Shown here piece after piece: positions 1 to 8,468 of a stretch of DNA of 64,000 bases. Each line of letters begins with the position of its first letter. Position 1 is the stretch's first letter. Made by a program: the position numbers and the translations under genes. Where the stretch lies: contig NZ_JABRWP010000009.1 in assembly GCF_013249045.1 (NCBI RefSeq), positions 62,001 through 126,000 of the forward strand, written 5' to 3'. Source of the stretch: Winogradskyella eckloniae (GTDB lineage Bacteria; Bacteroidota; Bacteroidia; Flavobacteriales; Flavobacteriaceae). The notes below the pieces were generated by a model that did no database searches, was not told where the DNA came from, and saw only the letters and a list, made by a program, of their open reading frames with translations.

Positions 1-194
1 TCATTGTAACAGCTGGTGCACCATATGTGCCTAATCCATTGTTGAGTCAGTTAACCATTGGAGGACGTTTAGTAATCCCAGTTGGTGATGATGTACAAGT
101 CATGACTATGTTTATTAGAAAAGGACCAAAGGAATTTGAAAAACACGAATTTGGTGATTTTAGATTTGTGCCTATGTTAGAGGATAAGAATTAA
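1..194 (+). CDS. pcm: Protein-L-isoaspartate O-methyltransferase, C-terminal part (cut by window start)
   Basis: Only the last 63 residues are present; the reading frame begins at base 3 and ends with TAA at 192-194. The peptide contains IVTAGAPYVPNPLL, GGRLVIPVGDD and a terminal FRFVPMLEDKN, which match the C-terminal third of the PCMT family. These cytosolic enzymes use S-adenosylmethionine to methylate L-isoaspartyl residues so that aged proteins can be repaired. The SAM-binding part lies outside the window. smpB lies about 4.7 kb downstream on the other strand, so no operon partner is visible. The identification rests on recalled family consensus and is fairly secure. Confidence 0.85.
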   Translation, partial: IVTAGAPYVPNPLLSQLTIGGRLVIPVGDDVQVMTMFIRKGPKEFEKHEFGDFRFVPMLEDKN

Positions 195-321
195 GATAAA
201 TCAAGCAAGAACATTGTATTTATTAATTTTACGACAAAAGTAACATGTAGCTATTTTTGTTTTGATTGTAATTTTCTGCATTTTTCTTAATATTCTCTAG
301 AATTGTAGAATCGATAGTTGT

Positions 322-831
322 TCAGATTTCAGATAATAACTCATTCATTTTACGGTTGAATATACCTAAGATTTGTTCTTCTCTCTTGTGAATATTTGTA
401 ATAATACAACCGCTTGAAATGGTTAAAAAAATAATTGGCTTATCGTATTTGAAATCATGTTCCACTCCATATCTTGAACCTAAACCTCTAGAAAAGTTAA
501 ATAAATAGTATTTTTCCTTGCTAAAAAAGTATCTCGCTATAAATTCAATCCTTTTTTCTAGTTCCTTAGTGTTATTTTCTGTTATTAAGTCGAGACCAGC
601 TGAATATACTCTTTTAATTGAGGCTATTGTATTTAATTCAGAATTAAGTTTAATTCTTAATTCTGAATTTGTAATAAATTGATTAATTGAATCAATTTTA
701 TGAGATAAAACTTCATTTATTAGTTCAAGATCCTTGTTCTCTTTGTTAAATATTTCTTCAGCATTAACATCATCTTGTGAATACGAGTATCCAAAAGCTA
801 AAAATAACAATAGATAAACTTTTACTTTCAT
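322..831 (-). CDS. Small secreted protein of unknown function (169 aa)
   Basis: I do not recognise this family. I chose the ATG at 829-831 because it opens a clear signal peptide (MKVKVYLLLFLAFGYSYSQ) with cleavage expected after YSYSQ. The reading frame stays open upstream to 942, but that extension would overlap the preceding gene and hide the signal peptide. The mature part is charged and helix-rich (residues about 20-110), then has an FSRGLGSRYGVEHDF stretch and a hydrophobic beta-like PIIFLTISSGCIIT segment near residue 140. It sits 4 bp behind the NTF2-like gene and is the last gene of a four-gene minus-strand run led by the DUF5686 protein. An envelope or periplasmic location is inferred. 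Confidence 0.7.
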   Translation of the reverse strand: MKVKVYLLLFLAFGYSYSQDDVNAEEIFNKENKDLELINEVLSHKIDSINQFITNSELRIKLNSELNTIASIKRVYSAGLDLITENNTKELEKRIEFIARYFFSKEKYYLFNFSRGLGSRYGVEHDFKYDKPIIFLTISSGCIITNIHKREEQILGIFNRKMNELLSEI

Positions 832-835
832 AACC

Positions 836-1360
836 TTATTCTTTTGGTAAATAGTCCTCAGGAATTGGATTTTCTTCAGATTCTTGCGTCCAATAAATAT
901 TAATAATCCACCAACGTTTACCGTCGTTAAATAACTGAACACTATTAATACCTCTCATAAAAGGTGTTGTGTCGTCTTTACTTTTAAAGGCTTGGTAAGT
1001 TGTGAAAACGTGAGCCATATTGCCAAAGGTTTGCGTTTTTCTGCTGATTTCTACTTCGTGAAAACCGTTTTCTACTAACCAATTTCCAGCTGTAGAAATA
1101 TAATCGTCTGGTGACATATAGCGTATAACGTTTTCGCCTTTGTTGTTTTTGTTGGTTGCGATGAGTTTTGCATCTTTTTTTAAGAGGTGTTTAAACAAAT
1201 CCCAATCGCGTTTAACGCCTTTATCTCCTGATATTACGGAGTATAATGTGGCAATTGTACTGTCTATAGTAGCAACGTTTTTAGTATAGTCTTTTTTTTC
1301 TTCTTGTGCTGAAACATTAAGAGTAAATAGTACTAAGATAAGTACAAAATAATTTTTCAT
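836..1360 (-). CDS. Secreted NTF2-like (SnoaL-type fold) protein
   Basis: The 174-residue product has a signal peptide (MKNYFVLILVLFTLNVSAQ). A single compact domain follows, with the pattern of an NTF2-like/nuclear-transport-factor fold: an N-terminal helix IDSTIATLYSVISG, a GDKGVKRDWDLFKHLL segment, a middle MAHVFTTYQAF strand and a C-terminal WWIINIYWTQE strand. Proteins of this kind in Bacteroidota are usually annotated only by fold, and no catalytic residue can be assigned. The gap to the upstream 151-aa gene is 2 bp and to the downstream gene 4 bp, so co-transcription is likely. The substrate is unknown. Confidence 0.75.
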   Translation of the reverse strand: MKNYFVLILVLFTLNVSAQEEKKDYTKNVATIDSTIATLYSVISGDKGVKRDWDLFKHLLKKDAKLIATNKNNKGENVIRYMSPDDYISTAGNWLVENGFHEVEISRKTQTFGNMAHVFTTYQAFKSKDDTTPFMRGINSVQLFNDGKRWWIINIYWTQESEENPIPEDYLPKE

Positions 1361-1362
1361 AA

Positions 1363-1818
1363 TTAATCTTGTTTAATAAAATCGTTAGGGTCAAAGCCAT
1401 AATAGAATTTATTTATTAATCCATTTGAACTTTCTAAGTTCACAATATCCATTAATTCTTCAAAATACAGACAGATGCGTTCTCTATCTTCAGAATCAAA
1501 ACCTAATTCTAATTCAGGAAATTTTGAAAGGCCATTTTTTATAACCATTAAATAGTCAATATTTGTTAATTCTTCAAATTCCGAAACTTTCTTGAATTCA
1601 ACAGCAACCTCATTGATTTTTTCAGTTAGGATTGGTTTCAGTTTTTCATCTGAAATTCCTGGATATGTGTTTTCACTAATAAATTTTTCTTTTTCAATAA
1701 AGGCTTTAAAAAGCTTATTTGCATTTATAGGTGTTTGCATTTGTATTGTGTCTTGAGCATAGCTAATCGTTACTCCTAAAGTTAACAATAATAATAAAGA
1801 TGATTTGAAAAATTTCAT
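1363..1818 (-). CDS. Small secreted protein of unknown function (151 aa)
   Basis: This is an unrecognised protein with a signal peptide (MKFFKSSLLLLLTLGVTISYAQ). The mature part, about 130 residues, is acidic and predicted mostly helical, and no cysteine or metal motif is visible. It lies 21 bp downstream of the DUF5686 outer-membrane protein gene and 2 bp before the NTF2-like gene, so it belongs to the same likely transcript. A periplasmic accessory role beside the outer-membrane protein is possible, but it is inferred from position only. Confidence 0.7.
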   Translation of the reverse strand: MKFFKSSLLLLLTLGVTISYAQDTIQMQTPINANKLFKAFIEKEKFISENTYPGISDEKLKPILTEKINEVAVEFKKVSEFEELTNIDYLMVIKNGLSKFPELELGFDSEDRERICLYFEELMDIVNLESSNGLINKFYYGFDPNDFIKQD

Positions 1819-1839
1819 TATAAAATTTAAACTATAAAC

Positions 1840-4305
1840 TTAAAAGAATTTTAAACCAAATACAACTGCATCACTTATAAATCCGCTTTGGTAAGAACGT
1901 AAATAATCGACTCTTAAGAAACGCCATTTTCCCCAGCCAATATTATCTAGACCAATAGAATATTCTTGATAAGGTTTAAAATCTGGTTGTGCCAATAGGT
2001 GTGCGCCAACCACTAAATTAAAATTCAGTTTGTTTAATAAAGGCACTTTTCCGAGTATAAAGCCATTAAAATCGTGTTCTGCATGTGCTTCAAAATAAGA
2101 ATCGTTTGTACTTGCACTGTAATAATCTAAATTATTAAATACATTGGTGTAATTGCCTTCTGTACTCACATGTGTAAGGTTGCCATTAAAATGTTGGTAA
2201 TCTACAAAAGCGATATCGTCTCCATTAAAGAATTTTCCGGCTTTTAGGTTATAACTAAATCGACCCTTATCTTTTAAATTGAAAGATTGTGCTAAACGTA
2301 TTTTTATTTGGTCAAAGTTATAGTTGCTGTTGGTTGCTCCAAATCCTTTTTCGTAACCTAAATACAGCGTTGGGTAATTATCGTTACCAACATTGTATTT
2401 AGCATCTGGATAACTCATGTATTCTTGTCCGAAGTTAATGCGCGCATTTATTGAACCTTTTAAGATGTTATGCGTTTGAAAAGGTGCAATGCCATACGCT
2501 AATTCATTTAACGGATTATTACTTGTGTAAGCATCATTATCATCATTAATATAAACTTGGTCTGTAGTATTAAATAATGCTTTTCGTCTCTGATAACTTA
2601 TGCCAGCATATAATCTAAAACCGTTGAAAAGTTCTTCGGAATAGTTTAAAGACAAGTGGCTTTTATCATATATCTTCATATAATTATCTTCAAAAAACAA
2701 AGAACTTACGCCATTAATTAAAGGTGTAATTGGGTTTGAAGGATTAAATTGAGATATAGTTACACCACCAGATAATGTTAAAAATGGATAGCTGGTATTA
2801 TTAAATTTGTATGTAATTGCTCCTGTGGCGCGCAATCTATCGTCAGAAAATCCATATTGTAAATCGCCATTAACACTTATGTAGCGATTATAATCGTCAA
2901 ACCCTTTTGTGTAGAAAACGTTTGTACCAATGGTGTATCCTTGAACCGTATTAAATTGTGTTGAAGTAGGAGGAATGTCAAATCCTAGTCGGTAGTCTTT
3001 ATATGAATTTTGATAAGTGTAACCTAAAATATTTCCGAGTTTAAATTTGTTTTTTACGGCATCAATAGAGTCTAAATATGGTTTAGATTCTCTTACAATT
3101 TGTATACTATCTTTAGTGACGTAATCTGTACGTTCTTCTAAGGTTAGTGGAACAGGTCTAATTTTATTCCAGAAAATTGAGTCCTTTTTGTTGGCTTCAT
3201 CTTCAAAAGACACAATTTCTTTATTAAAATCTTTTCGAGTTAAAGAGGTATTGAACTCATAATTACTGTAAACGGCCGTAAAACGTCCATCGCCTTTAAT
3301 GCCAAATAAACCATATTTAAAATCGATACTTTGCGATATTCTTGCCCAAATATCATTGCTTTCAGAATAGGAGAAACTTTGCTGTAAGGAAATCACATCT
3401 ACAGCCGGAATCCTTGCTTGTATGCCAGTAATATCTAACTCAAGAGCATAAATATCCCATTGGTCTTCTACAATATAAATGAAGCCTGAAAAAACAGGGT
3501 CGTTTTTACGTTTGGGTGTTACTTTAATCTTATTAATGAGGTTGCCTCTGTCGTCATAGAAAACACCATCTAGCTTGTATGTGTAGTAACTAAAGGCGTT
3601 GTTGGCAATTGGAGATATAATTTCATTACCAAAATTAATGGTGTTTTTGTAGAAATTAAAGTCAACCTCTAAGGCAGTGTTAAAGCTAAATCCATTGCTG
3701 TTTCCACTAATTTTTGAAGCAGAAATTCGTTCTTTAAGTTTATCTGGACTTAAAAATTGGATTTTAGAAATGGTTTCAGATAAATAAATAATGCCGCTTC
3801 TTGTAGAATCTAATCCGCCTCCTAAATCGCCAACTTCTTGACCCATTATTTTCTCTGGCGCATCTTTAATTTTAATTAAACCTCTAGAATAGAAATCGGC
3901 TTTAAAAGATTCAATTTTATCGAGATTAGCTTGTCGTTCCGCTATAGCTTGCCGCATTATAGCATTGGCAGGATCATTAGTTGCATCAACCAAAACTTCG
4001 CCAAGTGAAACAGATTCTTCTTCTAAAACAATATCTAATTGATACGGAAATTTAGAAATTGATACCGCCTTTTTTACCGTCTTATAACCCAAATAACTAT
4101 AGATAATTACATAGTCTTTGGGTTGTGAGATGTTGAGTTCGTAATAACCATCGTCATTACTAGTAGTTCCTTTGTATGTGTTTTCTATTAAAATGTTTAC
4201 AAAAGGAAGCGGATTTTTGTTTTGGTCTGTGATATTTCCAGTGATTTGTGCCGAAATTGATGAACTGATCGCGATTAGAAAGATGAAGAGTAGTTTTTTT
4301 TGCAT
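1840..4305 (-). CDS. DUF5686 outer-membrane beta-barrel protein with N-terminal CarboxypepD_reg-like domain
   Basis: The 821-residue protein starts with a signal peptide (MQKKLLFIFLIAISSSISAQ). A carboxypeptidase-regulatory-like beta-sandwich occupies about residues 20-95 (ITGNITDQNKNPLPFVNI, GYYELNIS, YLGYKTVKKAV). The remaining 700 residues alternate aromatic-rich strands typical of an outer-membrane barrel and end in FGLKFF, a C-terminal aromatic as in barrel proteins. This arrangement is characteristic of the Bacteroidota DUF5686 family. No TonB-dependent plug domain is visible, so it is not an ordinary SusC protein. It heads a four-gene minus-strand run with three small secreted proteins. 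The transported substrate, if any, is unknown. Confidence 0.85.
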   Translation of the reverse strand: MQKKLLFIFLIAISSSISAQITGNITDQNKNPLPFVNILIENTYKGTTSNDDGYYELNISQPKDYVIIYSYLGYKTVKKAVSISKFPYQLDIVLEEESVSLGEVLVDATNDPANAIMRQAIAERQANLDKIESFKADFYSRGLIKIKDAPEKIMGQEVGDLGGGLDSTRSGIIYLSETISKIQFLSPDKLKERISASKISGNSNGFSFNTALEVDFNFYKNTINFGNEIISPIANNAFSYYTYKLDGVFYDDRGNLINKIKVTPKRKNDPVFSGFIYIVEDQWDIYALELDITGIQARIPAVDVISLQQSFSYSESNDIWARISQSIDFKYGLFGIKGDGRFTAVYSNYEFNTSLTRKDFNKEIVSFEDEANKKDSIFWNKIRPVPLTLEERTDYVTKDSIQIVRESKPYLDSIDAVKNKFKLGNILGYTYQNSYKDYRLGFDIPPTSTQFNTVQGYTIGTNVFYTKGFDDYNRYISVNGDLQYGFSDDRLRATGAITYKFNNTSYPFLTLSGGVTISQFNPSNPITPLINGVSSLFFEDNYMKIYDKSHLSLNYSEELFNGFRLYAGISYQRRKALFNTTDQVYINDDNDAYTSNNPLNELAYGIAPFQTHNILKGSINARINFGQEYMSYPDAKYNVGNDNYPTLYLGYEKGFGATNSNYNFDQIKIRLAQSFNLKDKGRFSYNLKAGKFFNGDDIAFVDYQHFNGNLTHVSTEGNYTNVFNNLDYYSASTNDSYFEAHAEHDFNGFILGKVPLLNKLNFNLVVGAHLLAQPDFKPYQEYSIGLDNIGWGKWRFLRVDYLRSYQSGFISDAVVFGLKFF

Positions 4306-4485
4306 AGACTAATTGATTGATGATGAGATAATGGTTTTAAGATTGTTTTTATAGCACAAACTTTATGCCTTTTATAAATAAAGACGTCATAAAATTGTAA
4401 AAGGTTGCATTCAGCATATAAAAAAATATACTGTTCTCAAACTTAGACTAATAAATAAAACAAAAAAGTTATAGGAATCTTAAAG
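4306..4485. other. Intergenic stretch between smpB and the DUF5686 gene
   Basis: These 180 bp of AT-rich DNA separate two minus-strand genes. It must carry the 5' region of the DUF5686 transcript. I see no clear TAnnTTTG box, hairpin or small reading frame in it. Confidence 0.4.
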
Positions 4486-4944
4486 TTATCGGAAATCTTT
4501 CTTAATACGTGCTAAATTACGCTTGTTGTCGCGATCTTTAATAGTTTCGCGCTTGTCGTATAGTTTTTTACCTTTTCCTAAGCCAATAATCATTTTGGCA
4601 TAACCTCTATCATCAACAAAAAGCTTTAAAGGAATAATGGCATTGCCTTTAACGTCTATTTCTTTTTTAAGCTTTTTAAGCTCTTTTTTATTAAGAAGTA
4701 ATTTGCGTTCTGCCTTTGGTCTGTGGTTGTAATAGTTGCCGTAAGCATATTCTTCAACCGTCATGTTAATTACAAAAAGTTCGCCGCGTTCATTAAACTC
4801 ACAGAAACTTTCGGCAATAGACGCCTTGCTGGCTCTAATAGATTTAATCTCAGTGCCTGTAAGTACAATGCCAGCCGTATATTTGTCTAATATTTCGTAC
4901 TGAAATTTAGCTTTCTTATTAAGTATGTTGACCTTATTTTGCAT
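4486..4944 (-). CDS. smpB: SsrA-binding protein SmpB
   Basis: The 152-residue product matches the usual SmpB length (150-160). The family landmarks are LNKKAKFQYEIL near the start, GIVLTGTEIKSIRASKASI, GNYYNHRPKAERKLLLNKKEL in the middle, and a basic tail YDKRETIKDRDNKRNLARIKKDF. SmpB binds tmRNA and brings it to ribosomes stalled on broken mRNA. I chose the ATG at 4942-4944; the frame is open three codons upstream, but that start would be TTG and would sit inside the promoter box. A TATCTTTG -7 box ends only 6 bases before the ATG, suggesting a leaderless or nearly leaderless mRNA. The tmRNA gene is not in the window. Confidence 0.97.
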   Translation of the reverse strand: MQNKVNILNKKAKFQYEILDKYTAGIVLTGTEIKSIRASKASIAESFCEFNERGELFVINMTVEEYAYGNYYNHRPKAERKLLLNKKELKKLKKEIDVKGNAIIPLKLFVDDRGYAKMIIGLGKGKKLYDKRETIKDRDNKRNLARIKKDFR

Positions 4945-4950
4945 GGTTGG

Positions 4951-4958
4951 CAAAGATA
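4951..4958 (-). promoter_or_regulatory. Candidate -7 box (TATCTTTG) for smpB
   Basis: On the minus strand the sequence reads TATCTTTG, then six bases, then the smpB ATG. It fits the Bacteroidota TAnnTTTG -7 consensus exactly. No good TTG -33 element is evident at the usual spacing. The placement predicts transcription starting at or within a few bases of the start codon. Confidence 0.5.
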
Positions 4959-5052
4959 GGTTTTTAGCGAAACGTGTAAAAGCTTATAGCTTGAAATGTT
5001 TTTCTATGAATTAAGAATTTGTTAATACGTCATTAATTTGTAATCTAAACTT

Positions 5053-5060
5053 TAGTTTTG
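5053..5060 (+). promoter_or_regulatory. Candidate -7 box (TAGTTTTG) for the DUF6503-type lipoprotein
   Basis: TAGTTTTG matches TAnnTTTG and ends 29 bases before the ATG at 5090. Upstream TTTG copies (5018-5021, 5037-5040) are not at the preferred 17-23 bp spacing, so only the -7 part is supported. Confidence 0.45.
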
Positions 5061-5089
5061 CGACTGTGTTTTTAGAAAATAAGTAACCC

Positions 5090-5875
5090 ATGAAAAATTA
5101 TATTTTACTTCTATTAGTTGCGGTTTGTTTTAGCTGTAAAAATGAAAATACTTCAATAGATACATCTTCTGTTGAAGGGCATAAAACGAAGTTGACAGCA
5201 AATGATATTGTAAACAAATCAATTGAAGTTTCTGGTGGCGAAAAGTTTAAACAATCGAGTTTAAAATTTGAATTTAGAGATGTCTATTACCAAGCCCTTC
5301 GTAAAAACCATGAGTTTCTTTTAGTTAGAATTTTAGTAAAGGATAACGATTCTATTTTTGATATGTTAAGTAATGTTGGTTTTGAACGTTACGACAATAA
5401 AGACTTCGTAAAGCTTGAAGATTCTATTGCCAAAACCTATGAAGCCTCTGTAAATTCCGTGCATTATTTTTCAGTTTTACCTTATGGATTAAATGACGAG
5501 GCTGTGAACAAAACTTTATTAGCTGATGAGCAAATAAAGGGTAAAGATTATTATAAAGTAAAAGTGACTTTTAATGAAAATGGAGGAGGAGAAGACTTTG
5601 AAGATGTGTTTGTGTATTGGTTTGATAAACAAAGTTTTAAGCTCGATTATTTAGCATATTCATATAACGAAGCATCTGGTATAGGAATGCGTTTTAGAGA
5701 AGCTTATAATGAGCGTTATGTTAATGGATTACGTTTTGTAGATTACAACAATTATAAAACAAAAAGCACAGGATTTGTGCTCGAAAATTTAGGCAAAGAA
5801 TTTGAAAATAATCAATTAGAATTATTATCTAAAATTGAATTAGAGCATGTAGAAGTACAGTTAATTAACAACTGA
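5090..5875 (+). CDS. DUF6503-type lipoprotein
   Basis: The 261-residue product has a lipoprotein signal, MKNYILLLLVAVCFSC, with the lipobox Cys at residue 16. The mature part resembles a LolA/outer-membrane lipoprotein-sorting-like fold: a helix with IVNKSIEVSGGEKF, then alternating strands such as LKFEFRDVYYQAL, DYYKVKVTF, DVFVYWFDKQSFKLDYLAY and GLRFVDYNNYK. This is the pattern I associate with the flavobacterial DUF6503 family; the assignment is by memory and moderately secure. The last 15 bp overlap the end of the convergent histidine-phosphatase gene. The ligand is unknown. Confidence 0.75.
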   Translation: MKNYILLLLVAVCFSCKNENTSIDTSSVEGHKTKLTANDIVNKSIEVSGGEKFKQSSLKFEFRDVYYQALRKNHEFLLVRILVKDNDSIFDMLSNVGFERYDNKDFVKLEDSIAKTYEASVNSVHYFSVLPYGLNDEAVNKTLLADEQIKGKDYYKVKVTFNENGGGEDFEDVFVYWFDKQSFKLDYLAYSYNEASGIGMRFREAYNERYVNGLRFVDYNNYKTKSTGFVLENLGKEFENNQLELLSKIELEHVEVQLINN

Positions 5876-6379
5876 TAATTCTGATGTTTTACCAACTTTT
5901 GTAAATGTCACTATGTATAAATTGGCGTTATTATGGTCTTCAATATCTTTGTATTTATCTTCATTTATTAAGCTGTTAACAAATTTTGGAGTCGTATTGC
6001 TATGACCAACAATTAATACAGTTTGTCCTTTTGTTTTTTCAATAAATTCTTCAATCTTAAAATCGGAAGGATCATAAAAATGAACCACTAAATCGTTGGC
6101 ATTGGCAGTTGGAGTAGCAGTTTCTTTAGTTCTGTTATAATTAGTAGAATAGACGGCATCAAAATCAATGCCTTTAAAATGTTTTTTCCAATTTTCTGCA
6201 CGTTGACGACCAAAGGAAGTTAAATGTGGATCTCTATTATTTTTATCGCCTCTATCTTTCTCAGCATGTCTTATTAAGTAGTAAGTCGCAATTACATTTT
6301 CATCTTGTTTTTGAATTGTTTCTTTGCAAGATGGAAATACAATTAATGATAGCAGGAGAATGAAGATTATTTTTTTCAT
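5861..6379 (-). CDS. Histidine phosphatase (phosphoglycerate-mutase-like) lipoprotein
   Basis: The 172-residue protein has a lipoprotein signal peptide (lipobox Cys at residue 18 in LIVFPSC). It is followed by a small histidine phosphatase domain. The phosphate-accepting motif RHAEK lies at residues 37-41, a second arginine sits in YNRTKETA (residue 83), and the second histidine is in GHSNTTP (residue 126). This is the SixA-like short form of the superfamily. As a lipoprotein it acts outside the cytoplasm, so a role in phosphorelay dephosphorylation like that of E. coli SixA is unlikely; a small phosphomonoester substrate is more plausible. It converges on and overlaps the DUF6503-type gene by 15 bp. 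Confidence 0.85.
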   Translation of the reverse strand: MKKIIFILLLSLIVFPSCKETIQKQDENVIATYYLIRHAEKDRGDKNNRDPHLTSFGRQRAENWKKHFKGIDFDAVYSTNYNRTKETATPTANANDLVVHFYDPSDFKIEEFIEKTKGQTVLIVGHSNTTPKFVNSLINEDKYKDIEDHNNANLYIVTFTKVGKTSELSVVN

Positions 6380-6457
6380 ATTTCAATAAAATAGGGTAAT
6401 AATTAACACGTGTCGTATTTGACTAAATTAGTGAATTATTATGGAGATTAAGAGTGT

Positions 6458-7063
6458 TTATTTTTCTGATAGGTTTAAATTGTTAGGAATAAACACATTG
6501 TGTTCAGATTTTTCAAGGCATAGCTCTAACAATTTTTCGATATCTTCAGGCTTGTAATCTTTAATGTTAATAGATATATCTGATTTTATCTTGAATTCTA
6601 AATTCAAGGTTTTAGTAATTCTATTATAGTTTATCTGAATAAGATTTGGTAAAAGCCTCATTTTAAACCATTGTTGATTAAGGTATAATTTATCCTCATT
6701 GATAAAAATTTTATATGGTTTTTTCACTTTATAAATAAACCACATTACACAGCTTACGATAGATTTAGACCATAGACACATAATAAATAAAATTTCAAAT
6801 TCTGAAATGTTGTCTTGCGCGAGGTATAAAGCGGAAATTAGTATGGCGAAAATTAAATCAAATACGTCTAATGACTTTTTCTGACTTCGAAATTTATATT
6901 CGTTTTTAAAGTTGTTTTTAAAAATTGATAATTCCCAACTAAAGAGTATAAAATAAATGAGTACAACAATTGAAATACAAAGGTAAGTAGAGTAGTACGT
7001 ATCCCATAATTGAGATGCAATTAAACAGCAGACTAAGATAATAATTGCAATGAAATATTTCAT
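6458..7063 (-). CDS. Membrane protein of unknown function with cytoplasmic C-terminal domain (201 aa)
   Basis: I do not recognise the family. Four hydrophobic segments are visible at about residues 1-20, 27-47, 67-83 and 90-111. A soluble tail of about 90 residues follows, with strand-rich YKIFINEDKLYLNQQWF and LNLEFKIKSDISINI segments, resembling the membrane-anchored PH-like proteins common in Bacteroidota. The gene starts 15 bp after the deoD stop, so it may be read through from the deo genes, although nothing links it to nucleoside metabolism. The ATG at 7061-7063 directly opens the first membrane segment. Confidence 0.65.
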   Translation of the reverse strand: MKYFIAIIILVCCLIASQLWDTYYSTYLCISIVVLIYFILFSWELSIFKNNFKNEYKFRSQKKSLDVFDLIFAILISALYLAQDNISEFEILFIMCLWSKSIVSCVMWFIYKVKKPYKIFINEDKLYLNQQWFKMRLLPNLIQINYNRITKTLNLEFKIKSDISINIKDYKPEDIEKLLELCLEKSEHNVFIPNNLNLSEK

Positions 7064-7078
7064 CTATTAATAGTGTTA

Positions 7079-7777
7079 TTATGCCAATTCTAAAGCGATT
7101 TCTATCATGTTTTTAAACGTGGTTTCGCGTTCTTCACTTGTAGTAGATTCTCCTGTTACTAAAGAATCTGAAATAGTTAAGATAGCTAAAGCATTCACAT
7201 TGTGTTTTGCTGCGACGGTATATAAGCCAGACGCTTCCATTTCTACACATAAAACACCAAATTTAGACCACGATTTAAAAGAATTTGTATCATCTTGATA
7301 AAACTCATCTGACGTTAGTACATTTCCTGCCTTTACATCAATTTGTTTTGAGCGAGCTACTTCAACAGCTTTCATTAACAAACCAAAATCTGCTGTTGGT
7401 GCATAATTTGCTCCATTAAAACGCAATGTATTTACTCCGGAATTTGATGAAGCAGACATGGCTAATACCACATCTCTTAGTTTTACATCGTTTTGGTATG
7501 AACCAGCGCTGCCGACACGGATTAAGTTTTTTACACCATAAGCTGTGATAAGCTCATGTGCATAAATAGAAATACTAGGAACACCCATACCTGTTCCCAT
7601 AGTAGAAATAGGTTTACCGTTATACGTGCCTGTATAGCCAAGCATGCCTCTAACGTTGTTAAAACATACAGGATTATTAAAAAATGTTTCTGCAATCCAT
7701 TTGGCTCTTAGTGGATCTCCAGGAAGTAGAATAGTTTCTGCAATTTCGCCTTTATTGGCTTCAATATGTACACTCAT
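7079..7777 (-). CDS. deoD: Purine-nucleoside phosphorylase, DeoD type
   Basis: The 232-residue product matches the hexameric DeoD family (about 235 residues). Landmarks are [20 protein letters not shown] at the start, the [10 protein letters not shown] phosphate-binding segment, [24 protein letters not shown], and [12 protein letters not shown], in which the MEA glutamate contacts the ribose 2'-OH. It phosphorolyses purine (deoxy)nucleosides to free base and (deoxy)ribose-1-phosphate. The gene lies 28 bp downstream of deoC. Together they can feed deoxyribose into central metabolism, although a phosphopentomutase is not in the window. Confidence 0.95.
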   Translation of the reverse strand: MSVHIEANKGEIAETILLPGDPLRAKWIAETFFNNPVCFNNVRGMLGYTGTYNGKPISTMGTGMGVPSISIYAHELITAYGVKNLIRVGSAGSYQNDVKLRDVVLAMSASSNSGVNTLRFNGANYAPTADFGLLMKAVEVARSKQIDVKAGNVLTSDEFYQDDTNSFKSWSKFGVLCVEMEASGLYTVAAKHNVNALAILTISDSLVTGESTTSEERETTFKNMIEIALELA

Positions 7778-7805
7778 ATAACAAAGTTACATAAAGTGAA
7801 TCAAT

Positions 7806-8468
7806 TTAATAAGAGGCATTCGTTAATACATCATTCATCATCGCTACACTAGCAGATGCTCCAATTCTAGAAACACCAACTTCAATATATTTTAATGCAG
7901 TTTCGGCATCACTAATGCCGCCAGAGGCTTTAATTTGTAGTTGTCCTCTAACCGTTTTTTTCATGATCTTTACGGCTGTTAATGTTGCACCACTCTTAGA
8001 AAAACCTGTAGATGTTTTAATAAAATCGGCATTGGCATCCATACAGATTTCGCAAGCTTTTACAATTTCGTTTTTAGAAAGTTCACTGATTTCTAAAATC
8101 ACTTTTAATGTGGTTAAGCCTATGGCAGTTTTAACCTTACTGATGTCTTTTAATACAGCAACGTAGTTATGACTTTTTAATCGGCCAATATTCATTACCA
8201 TATCAATTTCTGATGCGCCTTGATTTATTGCATTTTTTGCTTCAAAAATTTTAGCTTCCGTAGACATTGCTCCAAGAGGAAAACCAATAACAGCACATAC
8301 CTTTACCGAAGATCTACTAAGCGCTTGTTTGGCAAGTGCAACATAATTACTGTTAACACATACAGAATGAAAATTGTATTTTAACGCTTCATCGCAAAGC
8401 TTAAGAATGTCTGCCTCTTTTGCGGAAGCACTTAATAAGGTGTGGTCAATAAATTTGTTTAATTCCAT
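7806..8468 (-). CDS. deoC: Deoxyribose-phosphate aldolase
   Basis: The 220-residue product is a class I aldolase that splits 2-deoxyribose-5-phosphate into acetaldehyde and glyceraldehyde-3-phosphate. The N-terminal IDHTLL motif, CAVIGFPLGA and the Schiff-base lysine in DFIKTSTGF (Lys151) are all present, and a second lysine lies in QIKASGGI. Length and motif order are those of the short bacterial DeoC form. It is upstream of deoD on the same strand with a 28-bp gap, which supports a nucleoside-catabolism operon. Confidence 0.95.
   Translation of the reverse strand: MELNKFIDHTLLSASAKEADILKLCDEALKYNFHSVCVNSNYVALAKQALSRSSVKVCAVIGFPLGAMSTEAKIFEAKNAINQGASEIDMVMNIGRLKSHNYVAVLKDISKVKTAIGLTTLKVILEISELSKNEIVKACEICMDANADFIKTSTGFSKSGATLTAVKIMKKTVRGQLQIKASGGISDAETALKYIEVGVSRIGASASVAMMNDVLTNASY

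Noticed and set aside
832..942. N-terminal extension of the 169-aa secreted protein
   Set aside because: It would overlap the preceding NTF2-like gene by about 100 bp and bury a clear signal peptide.
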